Shown here piece by piece: positions 1 to 5,341 of a DNA stretch of 5,341 nucleotides. The stretch's first letter is position 1, and every line of letters begins with the position of its first letter. Origin of the DNA: JBDKTK01 sp039680225 (GTDB lineage: Bacteria; Desulfobacterota; Syntrophia; Syntrophales; UBA4778); the NCBI GenBank assembly GCA_039680225.1, contig JBDKTK010000175.1:1-5341 (forward strand), in the 5' to 3' direction. The position numbers and the translations under genes are program-made. The notes under the pieces were generated by a model. The model saw only the letters and a program-made list of their open reading frames with translations, had not been told where the DNA came from and did no database searches.

Positions 1-8
1 TGGGAAGC

Positions 9-914
9 GTGAGAGATTCAACGGCTGAATCTGCGTTTGCCGCAGCTCGCATGAGCGCCGCTCGCGCCGGCGACGCTCTCATATTGAATATCTCGGGAGA
101 CTGGACGCTCGGGAGCCGCCCCCCCTCAGCGGCAGACCTGGAAAAAGAGATAGACAGGGAGCCCCGTCCGGGACGGGTGGAAATTGACGCCCGCGAACTC
201 GGCCGCTGGGACAGCACGATACTCACCTCTCTCGTGGAATTGGCGCGGTTCTGCCAGTCAAAGCATATAGAGCTCGAGAAGGGCGGACTTCCGGAAGGCG
301 TGCAGCGGCTCTTCAACCTCGCAACGGCGGTGCCCGAAAGGGGCGCCCGCGCCCCGGCGGCGCGGCCGCCTTTCCTGGCGCTGCTGGGCGACAAGGCGCT
401 CGCGGCCTGGGGCGGGTTTCTCAATACTCTGGAATTCGTGGGGGAGGTGGCGGCCGGTTTTGCCCGGATGCTTACGGGCCGGGCCCGCTTCCGCATGGCC
501 GACCTGTGGCTCATCATGCAGGAGTCCGGCAGCCAGGCCCTCCCCATCGTTTCTCTGATCAGCTTTCTCGTCGGCCTCATCCTTGCTTTCGTCGGGGCCA
601 TCCAGCTCAAGCTGTTCGGGGCCCAGATATATGTCGCCGATCTCGTCGGCATCGCCATGGTCAGGGCGATGGGCGGCATCATGGCGGGGATAATAATGGC
701 GGGCCGCACAGGCGCATCGTTTGCGGCGCAGATCGGCACCATGCAGGTGAACGAGGAGATAGACGCCCTGAAGACCGCCGGGATCCCGCCCATCGATTTC
801 CTGGTGCTGCCGCGGGCCTGGCCAGGGCGATGGCCCTTGATCCCGATATCCTTTTCTTTGACGAGCCCTCCGCGGGGCTCGACCCGGTCAGCTCGCACAT
901 GCTCGACGAGCTGA
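9..914 (+). CDS. mlaE: STAS-MlaE lipid ABC transporter permease, C-terminally truncated by a deletion/frame change
   Basis: Inner-membrane permease of an MCE-type lipid ABC transporter. Residues about 21-112 look like a STAS domain (MlaB-like, with the WDST segment at 67-70), fused to the front of the permease. The MlaE domain follows: an amphipathic helix near 136-156, a hydrophobic segment at about 178-200, and the conserved cytoplasmic loop GRTGASFAAQIGTMQVNEEI at 232-251, then DALKTAGIPPIDFLVLPR ending at Arg269. From residue 271 to the stop the protein is not MlaE; it is an out-of-frame reading of an MlaF gene. MlaE permeases normally continue for roughly another 110-120 residues with further membrane helices, so this copy is broken. 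The GTG at 9 is a possible start, but the frame is open to the left edge and the GGGAAG before it is too close, so the true start may lie upstream; an ATG at 51 would also keep the STAS domain. Family assignment is strong; function as written is doubtful. Confidence 0.85.
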   Translation: MRDSTAESAFAAARMSAARAGDALILNISGDWTLGSRPPSAADLEKEIDREPRPGRVEIDARELGRWDSTILTSLVELARFCQSKHIELEKGGLPEGVQRLFNLATAVPERGARAPAARPPFLALLGDKALAAWGGFLNTLEFVGEVAAGFARMLTGRARFRMADLWLIMQESGSQALPIVSLISFLVGLILAFVGAIQLKLFGAQIYVADLVGIAMVRAMGGIMAGIIMAGRTGASFAAQIGTMQVNEEIDALKTAGIPPIDFLVLPRAWPGRWPLIPISFSLTSPPRGSTRSARTCSTS

Positions 915-1198
915 TCCTGGAACTGCGGGCCAGCCTGGGTGCCACGGTGGTCATCGTGACCCACGAGCTGCCGAGCATCTTCGCGGTCGGCAACAATTCC
1001 GTTTTCATCGATGCCACGGAAAAAACCATGCTTGCCACGGGCGACCCGAAGAGGCTGCTTGCGGAGTGCCGGCATCCCACCGTGCAAAACTTCCTGACCC
1101 GGGGAGAAGCCCAGGCATCCGCCGCGCCGGGGGAAGTCCCGGCGCCGTGCCTCCTGGCCCCGGACAGCAAACCTGTGCAAGGAGAGAAACGTGAGTAA
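812..1198 (+). pseudogene. mlaF: C-terminal remnant of an MlaF-type ABC ATPase
   Basis: Energising ATPase of the same lipid transporter, of which only the last 128 codons remain. Starting at 812 the frame reads AGLARAMALDP, the stretch that normally follows the ABC signature in MlaF. It then has the Walker B block DILFFDEPSAGLDP (845-886, catalytic Glu at 863-865), the D-loop and the H-loop THE (His at 962-964). The Walker A P-loop, Q-loop and LSGGM-type signature are all missing, and no start codon with a ribosome site precedes the remnant. The open frame extends left of 812, but there it is only an out-of-frame reading of the permease. The end carries an Ala/Pro-rich tail of about 30 residues after VQNFLTRG. 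The stop overlaps the next gene's GTG start by 8 bp, which is what an intact translationally coupled operon would show. The remaining part contains no stops or frameshifts, so any loss is recent or is an assembly artefact. Confidence 0.85.
1179..1185 (+). promoter_or_regulatory. Shine-Dalgarno site for the MCE-protein gene
   Basis: AAGGAGA lies 5 nt before the GTG at 1191. It supports that non-ATG start, which also places the N-terminal membrane anchor correctly. The site sits inside the end of the ATPase frame. Confidence 0.7.
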
Positions 1199-2150
1199 AG
1201 CTGCCAGTAAAACAATGATCGGCGCGTTTGTCCTGGGTGCGATAGCCCTGATTGTGGTCGCCGTGGCCGTGTTCGGCTCCGGAAGATTTTTCAAGCAGAC
1301 CCAGACATACGAAACCTATTTCACGGGGTCCGTAAAGGGACTGAGTGTCGGAGCCCCTGTCCTGTTCCACGGAGTGCAGGTAGGTTCCGTCAAAGATATC
1401 TCCCTTATTTTCGATCCTAAACAGCTGGTATTCTATGTGCCCGTCATTTTCGACATATTTCCGGATAAGGCGCAAAGATTAGGTCCGCAGGTCGAGGCAA
1501 AGGGCCAGCTTGTAAAGCCCATGATAGAAAAGGGACTGCGGGCCCAGCTTATCATGCAGAGCCTTATAACGGGACAGCTTGCAGTAGCCCTGGATTTTTT
1601 TCCTGAGGACCACGCCAAATTCGTAGGCCTGTTAGCTAAATACCCCGAGATCCCGGCAGTGCCGTCCGCCACGGAGGAACTGCAGCAGACTCTCCAGGAG
1701 TTGCCCTTGAAAGAGATAGTGAAAAAACTGGATTCTGTACTGGGACGAATAGATGAATTCGTCCACTCGGGTGATGTGCAGGCCAACATGAAATTGCTCC
1801 AGGCAACGCTCAGCGAGACAGCGAAGCTTATGGATCAACTGAACGATCAGGTGGAACCGCTCGCCGAAAACCTGCAGAACACTTCGAGTGAGATCCGCCA
1901 GGCGGTGGCCAATGTAGGCGGGCAGGTGACGGGTGAAAACGGACTCCTGCAGACTTCCTCGAAGACCCTGGAGCGCGCCGAGGAGATGCTCCTGTCCGTC
2001 CAGCAGATAGCGCAGGAGAATTCCGCAATCGGCTACGACCTTGGCCTGGCGCTTGCGGAAATGAGCAGGTCCCTGCGCTCCGTCCGGTCCCTGACCGATT
2101 ATCTGGAACGCCATCCCGAGTCCATCATCAAGGGGAAGAGATCGCCATGA
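1191..2150 (+). CDS. mlaD: MCE-domain (MlaD/PqiB-like) periplasmic lipid-transport protein
   Basis: Substrate-binding component of the lipid transporter, anchored in the inner membrane with its body in the periplasm. Of 319 residues, about 9-29 form one hydrophobic anchor. The MCE domain covers about 38-130, with the typical FTGSVKGLSVGAPVLFHGVQ followed by VGSVKDI. The block GLRAQLIMQSLITGQL and a following LDFFPE resemble the corresponding part of PqiB-type MCE domains more than the short E. coli MlaD. Residues about 155-300 are rich in Leu, Gln, Glu and Ala and look helical or coiled-coil, suited to a ring-plus-needle spanning the periplasm. The end has DYLERHPESIIKGK (303-316), a tail common in PqiB-like proteins that work with a PqiC-type lipoprotein. 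The GTG start is preceded by AAGGAGA. The stop overlaps the next start as ATGA. The family is clear; the precise lipid is unknown. The symbol is by family, not proven orthology. Confidence 0.9.
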   Translation: MSKAASKTMIGAFVLGAIALIVVAVAVFGSGRFFKQTQTYETYFTGSVKGLSVGAPVLFHGVQVGSVKDISLIFDPKQLVFYVPVIFDIFPDKAQRLGPQVEAKGQLVKPMIEKGLRAQLIMQSLITGQLAVALDFFPEDHAKFVGLLAKYPEIPAVPSATEELQQTLQELPLKEIVKKLDSVLGRIDEFVHSGDVQANMKLLQATLSETAKLMDQLNDQVEPLAENLQNTSSEIRQAVANVGGQVTGENGLLQTSSKTLERAEEMLLSVQQIAQENSAIGYDLGLALAEMSRSLRSVRSLTDYLERHPESIIKGKRSP

Positions 2151-2839
2151 AAATAACAGACCTGAAGAAATGCCTTGGCTGGAAAACGGTTTTGCCCGTA
2201 ATCGCCCTCGTCCACCTGGCGCTGGCCGGCTGTATCGGGGGAACCTCCAAGCCCTCGCGGTTTTATACCCTGAACCCCGTAAGGCCGGCGATTGTTGACG
2301 GCATGGACGGAAGCGCACAGAGCGGCACTCCCGAGGCCAGTATCGGCATCCTTCCCGTCGAGATCCCCGATTACCTTGACCGGCCCGAAATCGTCACCAG
2401 GACGAAATCAAATGAACTCCAGCTTGCCGAATACGACAGGTGGGGGGGCGATCTGCGCAGCGATATCGCCCGCGTGCTCGCGGAGAACCTTGCGGGGCAG
2501 TATCCTGAAAGGCGTGTCGCCGTCATCACGGGCCGGCGGATATTGCCGGTCGAGTACAGGGTTGTGGTGAATGTTACACGCCTCGACGCGGTGCCGGGCG
2601 GGACCGTTTGGCTTCAGGCCCACTGGTCTATCGTGGACCAGGTCGGCCAGGTACTGGCCCGTCACGACTCGAATCTTAATGTGCCGGTCAGGGGGAACGA
2701 TTACCCGTCGGTGGTGACGGCAATGAGCAATGCGGTCGACAGTCTCGGAAACCAGGTTGCGGGCGCGCTGAAGCCCATGCTTGCAAATGCGGCAACAGAA
2801 AAGGAAAGCTCCGGCCGGGCTGCCGCGGGTGTCGACTGA
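2147..2839 (+). CDS. ABC-type transport auxiliary lipoprotein (PqiC-like)
   Basis: Predicted outer-membrane lipoprotein that partners with the MCE protein; in the Pqi system the equivalent is PqiC. Of 230 residues, the first 29 form a signal peptide ending in the lipobox LAGC, so Cys29 would be lipidated. The residue after it is Ile rather than Asp, which favours outer-membrane sorting by the E. coli rule. The mature protein begins with the family's SRFYTL motif (about 37-42). It continues with IGILPVEIPDYLDRPEIVTR and a downstream YDRWGGDLRSDIARVLAENL segment, both hallmarks of the ABC_trans_aux/PqiC fold. The last 25 or so residues are polar and probably disordered. An AAGGGGAAG stretch at 2130-2138 is a plausible ribosome site, and the ATGA overlap with the MCE gene implies coupled translation. 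No MlaC-like soluble shuttle gene is seen, consistent with a Pqi-like route instead of an Mla-like one. Confidence 0.9.
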   Translation: MKITDLKKCLGWKTVLPVIALVHLALAGCIGGTSKPSRFYTLNPVRPAIVDGMDGSAQSGTPEASIGILPVEIPDYLDRPEIVTRTKSNELQLAEYDRWGGDLRSDIARVLAENLAGQYPERRVAVITGRRILPVEYRVVVNVTRLDAVPGGTVWLQAHWSIVDQVGQVLARHDSNLNVPVRGNDYPSVVTAMSNAVDSLGNQVAGALKPMLANAATEKESSGRAAAGVD

Positions 2840-2843
2840 AAGT

Positions 2844-3386
2844 ATGGACAATGCAGGAGACAGGAAGGCCGGCTGGAAGCAGAAGCTCTTCCGGGAGATG
2901 GTCGAGTATTTGATAAATTTCATTTACCTGGCCGTTTTCTTCGGCGTGTTCACCTGGTACCGGCGCCTGATCCTGGCTTCCTATGAAATAGATTATTTGA
3001 ACTACGGCATCAGCCTGGTTGAAGCGGCCGTACTTGCCAAAGTGGTCATGATCGGGCAATTTTTCGGCCTCGACAGTCACGCCGCAGGAAGACCGCTGAT
3101 TTTTCCGACGCTGCGCAAATCGGTCGTGTTCACCATCTTCGTGGGACTCTTCAAAATTCTGGAATACATGTTGAGAGGGCTCGTTGACGGGATAGGGTTG
3201 AGCGGCGGCTTCGCTGAGTTTGTCGATAAAGGCGAAGATGAAGTGCTGGCCTCATGCCTTGTTGTCTTTTTTGCCTTTATACCCTTTTTCGCGTTCAGGG
3301 AACTGGGGCGGGTATTCGGCCAGGGCTTTATCCGGTCAATGTTTTTCCGGAGAGGAAAAATACCGGAGTCGACGTGTATCGAGTAG
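2844..3386 (+). CDS. Hypothetical four-helix integral membrane protein
   Basis: I do not recognise this 180-residue protein. Four hydrophobic stretches are visible at about 23-39, 54-75, 93-110 and 134-151, so it is probably an inner-membrane protein with both ends on the same side. By the positive-inside rule the Arg/Lys-rich N-terminus (KAGWKQKLFRE) and C-terminus (RSMFFRRGK) would be cytoplasmic. The loop between helices 2 and 3 carries GLDSHAAGRPLIFPTLRKS, and the loop between 3 and 4 is acidic (EFVDKGEDE). I chose the ATG at 2844, 4 nt after the lipoprotein stop; the frame stays open upstream with an ATG at 2781 and a GTG at 2829, but those would overlap the lipoprotein gene and have no better ribosome site. 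The ribosome site before 2844 is weak, so translation may be coupled. Its place as last gene of the transporter operon suggests a linked role, which is inference only. Confidence 0.8.
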   Translation: MDNAGDRKAGWKQKLFREMVEYLINFIYLAVFFGVFTWYRRLILASYEIDYLNYGISLVEAAVLAKVVMIGQFFGLDSHAAGRPLIFPTLRKSVVFTIFVGLFKILEYMLRGLVDGIGLSGGFAEFVDKGEDEVLASCLVVFFAFIPFFAFRELGRVFGQGFIRSMFFRRGKIPESTCIE

Positions 3387-3401
3387 AGCCGGATTCGATT
3401 A

Positions 3402-3421
3402 TTCGGATCAAGTGATCCGAA
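3402..3421. terminator. Perfect 9+9 bp dyad next to an A/T tract; possible terminator or operator
   Basis: TTCGGATCA at 3402-3410 is repeated inverted as TGATCCGAA at 3413-3421, with two bases between; as RNA this folds as an 8 bp stem with an AAGT loop. Six A (3421-3426) and five T (3427-3431) follow. It begins 16 bp after the stop of the membrane-protein gene, so it could end the transporter transcript. However, the T run is separated from the stem by the A run, which is not the classic layout. An operator for the downstream gene is the main alternative. Confidence 0.4.
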
Positions 3422-3433
3422 AAAAATTTTTAA

Positions 3434-3465
3434 TGGGGAGGACCGGCGCAAGCTGTTCTTCCCCA
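3434..3465 (+). promoter_or_regulatory. 5' leader stem-loop with GCAA tetraloop before the DUF3141 gene
   Basis: Bases 3434-3447 pair with 3452-3465 over 14 positions: 11 Watson-Crick pairs, two G-U pairs (3440/3459 and 3445/3454) and one C-U mismatch (3443/3456). The loop is GCAA (3448-3451), a GNRA tetraloop closed by C-G. The stem ends 4 nt before the Shine-Dalgarno site. There is no T run after it, so it is not an intrinsic terminator. It could protect the mRNA or affect ribosome access; the function is inferred. Confidence 0.5.
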
Positions 3466-3469
3466 CTGC

Positions 3470-3475
3470 AAGGAG
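3470..3475 (+). promoter_or_regulatory. Shine-Dalgarno site for the DUF3141 gene
   Basis: AAGGAG sits 7 nt before the ATG at 3483, close to ideal spacing. It fixes the start of the last gene, which might otherwise be placed at an internal Met. Confidence 0.8.
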
Positions 3476-3482
3476 TCAAATC

Positions 3483-5341
3483 ATGGAAGAACAGAAAACA
3501 ACTGTAAAAGAATTGGGAGACCTCTTCGGAAAGATCGGCAAGCTTTACACGACCCGGTTTTTCGAGGCCCAGAAGAATTTTCTGAACAGCATGGAGGAGA
3601 CCGCCCGGGAACAGAAACCCGGCGATGGTTCCGCGTTTGTCAACCCGTGGCAGGAGTGGGCCGATTATGCCGCGGACTTCGCCCAGCGGTCGGTGCTTTT
3701 CTGGGACGTAATGCGCGAGCGCGGCGACAACTACCTCGAGCATGTGAAAGAGGGCCAGCCGCCGCTTCTGGCCTTTAAGTGGGAGATGGTCGCCGACGGA
3801 CGGACGTTTCCGCGCCCCGTAAACTATGCGCTCATCCGCATCATCCCCCCGGAAGGCGTCCAGGTCGACGATGCCAAGCGTCCCTTCATCATCGTTGATC
3901 CCCGCGCCGGCCACGGGCCGGGAATCGGAGGGTTCAAGACGGAATCCGAGGTCGGCGTGGCCATGCGGTTCGGTTACCCCGTCTATTTTATTATTTTCTT
4001 CCGGGAGCCCGAACCGGGCCAGACAATCCTGGACGTCAGCGCCGCCGAGGCGAAATTCCTGAGAGCTGTTGTCGAGCGGCACCCCCGGAGCCCCAAGCCC
4101 ACCATCTACGGTAATTGCCAGGGCGGCTGGGCCTCCATGCTGATCGCTGCCAACGACCCGGACCTCGTGGGGCCCATCGTCATCAACGGCGCGCCCATGT
4201 CGTACTGGAGCGGGAGCTGGAGCGGCACCGAAGGCGAAAACCCGATGCGCTACAGCGGGGGCCTCCTCGGGGGATCGTGGATGGCGCTGCTCGCCGGCGA
4301 TCTGGGAAACGGCAAGTTCGACGGCGCCCACCTGGTGCAGAATTTCGAGAACCTCAATCCGGCGAACACGTTCTGGAGCAAGTATTACAACCTCTGGAAA
4401 AACGTTGATAAGGAGCGGGAGCGGTTCCTGGAATTCGAGAAGTGGTGGGGCGGCTATTTCCTGATGAACGAGGAGGAGATCCGCTGGATCGTCGACAACC
4501 TCTTCATCGGCAACAAGCTGGCCAGGGGCGAGGTCAAGACGGCGGTCCCCGGGGCCTACGTGGACCTCAAGGCCGTCCGCACGCCGGTCATAATCTTTTC
4601 TTCCCAAGGGGACAACATCACGCCGCCCCAGCAGGCTCTCAACTGGATCTCCGACGTTTACTCGAGCACGGCCGAGATCAAGGCCCTCGGCCAGGTCATC
4701 GTGGGGCTGCTGAACGAGGATGTGGGGCACCTGGGCATTTTCGTCTCCGGCAAAGTCGCGCAGAAGGAGCATACGGAAATTATCGAGGCCCTTGATTTTG
4801 TCGAGATGCTGCGGCCCGGCCTTTACGTGATGGAGCTTGAGGAAACGGCCGGGAAGGGCAAGGACAGATTCATATCCTCTTTCCACGAAGTCCGTCTCGA
4901 AGACCTCCGCAAGCTCAACCGGCTGGAGCGCAAGGATGAGAAGCCTTTCGAAGCGGTCGAAGATGTCTCGCTGCTGAACGAGAAGGCCTACTCGCTTTAT
5001 GCGCGCCCGCTGGTCCGGAGCATGGTGAATGAGACGACCGCCCAGATGGGACGGACGCTGCACCCCCTCAGGATGCAGCACTGGTTGTTCAGCGACTTGA
5101 ATCCCCTGATGTGGCCGGTAAAGGCCATGGCGCCCTCTGTGCGGCAAAACCGTAAACCCGCGTCGAATGACAACGCCTTTCGCAAACTGGAGGACGCCTG
5201 GTCCCGGGTGATCACCGGCTCGCTCAATTTCTACCGCGACATGCGGGACGCAACAACAGAATCGGCATTCTTCGAGATCTACGGATCGATGGTTGCATCG
5301 GGCGTCGCGGGGGAAACCAAACCCGGGCTCCAGCCGGTTGC
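3483..5341 (+). CDS. DUF3141 protein, PHA-synthase-like alpha/beta-hydrolase (3'-partial)
   Basis: The frame is open from the ATG to the right edge (619 codons, no stop), so the C-terminus is outside the window. It matches the DUF3141 family, annotated as poly(3-hydroxyalkanoate) synthetase-like. A helical N-terminal part (1-100) leads to DPRAGHGPGIGGFK (139-152). Next comes the nucleophile elbow GNCQGGWAS with Cys212, in the G-x-C-x-G form used by PHA synthases. Further conserved blocks are SYW (240-242), NPMRY (253-257), NFENLNPANTFW (287-298), QGDNITPP with Asp377, and VGHLGIFVS with His416. Cys212, Asp377 and His416 fall in the order and approximate spacing of a PHA synthase triad. The part after about 440 is charged and largely helical. 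No signal peptide is seen, so it is probably cytoplasmic. A 96 bp gap with its own structures separates it from the transporter genes, suggesting separate transcription. True polymerase activity is unproven for this family; a thioesterase or acyltransferase is possible. Confidence 0.9.
   Translation, partial: MEEQKTTVKELGDLFGKIGKLYTTRFFEAQKNFLNSMEETAREQKPGDGSAFVNPWQEWADYAADFAQRSVLFWDVMRERGDNYLEHVKEGQPPLLAFKWEMVADGRTFPRPVNYALIRIIPPEGVQVDDAKRPFIIVDPRAGHGPGIGGFKTESEVGVAMRFGYPVYFIIFFREPEPGQTILDVSAAEAKFLRAVVERHPRSPKPTIYGNCQGGWASMLIAANDPDLVGPIVINGAPMSYWSGSWSGTEGENPMRYSGGLLGGSWMALLAGDLGNGKFDGAHLVQNFENLNPANTFWSKYYNLWKNVDKERERFLEFEKWWGGYFLMNEEEIRWIVDNLFIGNKLARGEVKTAVPGAYVDLKAVRTPVIIFSSQGDNITPPQQALNWISDVYSSTAEIKALGQVIVGLLNEDVGHLGIFVSGKVAQKEHTEIIEALDFVEMLRPGLYVMELEETAGKGKDRFISSFHEVRLEDLRKLNRLERKDEKPFEAVEDVSLLNEKAYSLYARPLVRSMVNETTAQMGRTLHPLRMQHWLFSDLNPLMWPVKAMAPSVRQNRKPASNDNAFRKLEDAWSRVITGSLNFYRDMRDATTESAFFEIYGSMVASGVAGETKPGLQPV

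Noticed and set aside
506..811. The upstream part of the + strand frame running into the MlaF remnant, taken as its N-terminus.
   Set aside because: It is rich in Arg, His and Gly and matches nothing; the same bases encode conserved MlaE sequence in the other frame.
814..836. A short inverted repeat (GGGCC / GGCCC) around the deletion junction as a recombination site.
   Set aside because: Five base pairs in GC-rich DNA is expected by chance; the second arm lies within normal MlaF coding sequence.
800..840. A programmed -1 frameshift making a permease-ATPase fusion.
   Set aside because: No slippery heptamer is seen at the junction, and the joined product would lack Walker A and the ABC signature as well as half the permease. 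A deletion or assembly error explains it better.
2781..2843. An upstream start for the membrane-protein gene at the ATG at 2781 or GTG at 2829.
   Set aside because: Both would overlap the lipoprotein gene and neither has a well-spaced ribosome site; the extra residues are polar and add no domain.
3387..3482. A sigma-70 promoter in the spacer, using TTTAAT at 3429-3434 as a -10 box.
   Set aside because: No acceptable -35 box is found at 16-18 bp upstream, so a promoter here is possible but not supported by sequence.
3408..5147. A 579-codon open frame on the - strand opposite the DUF3141 gene.
   Set aside because: The + strand frame matches a known family along its whole length and has a good ribosome site. 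The antisense product shows no family motifs and is the usual shadow of GC-rich codons.
1..5341. CRISPR arrays, tRNA or rRNA genes, insertion sequences.
   Set aside because: I saw no regularly spaced repeats, no tRNA-like cloverleaf, no transposase frame and no terminal inverted repeats.

Overview
The window is GC-rich and protein-dense. It reads as Gram-negative bacterial chromosome, because it encodes a lipid-transport ABC system of the MCE (Mla/Pqi) type together with an outer-membrane-type lipoprotein. Codon use and the set of genes would fit a proteobacterium or a Desulfobacterota ('deltaproteobacterial') lineage. That placement is inference; no rRNA or other phylogenetic marker is present. 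All convincing genes lie on the + strand.

Positions 9-3386 form a tightly packed operon-like block. It runs STAS-MlaE permease, ABC ATPase (MlaF), MCE-domain protein (MlaD/PqiB-like), PqiC-like auxiliary lipoprotein, and an unrecognised four-helix membrane protein. Neighbouring genes overlap by 8 bp (mlaF remnant/mlaD) and 4 bp (mlaD/lipoprotein), or are separated by 4 bp (lipoprotein/membrane protein). The complete version of this set would move phospholipid or another lipid between inner and outer membrane: permease and ATPase in the inner membrane, MCE ring and coiled coil across the periplasm, lipoprotein at the outer membrane.

The striking defect is at about position 812-815. The permease reading stops resembling MlaE in mid-domain and the DNA continues, in another frame, as the C-terminal third of an MlaF ATPase. 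The permease C-terminus and the ATPase N-terminus (Walker A, Q-loop, ABC signature) are absent. This is a clean deletion junction, either real or an assembly error, and as written the transporter would not work.

Positions 3387-3482 are a short AT-richer spacer. It holds a perfect 9+9 bp dyad, an A/T tract and then a strong stem-loop with a GCAA tetraloop that ends just before a good Shine-Dalgarno site.

From 3483 to the window's right edge runs a long open frame for a DUF3141 protein, an alpha/beta-hydrolase relative of polyhydroxyalkanoate synthases with a recognisable Cys-Asp-His triad. It has no stop in the window and is therefore 3'-partial.
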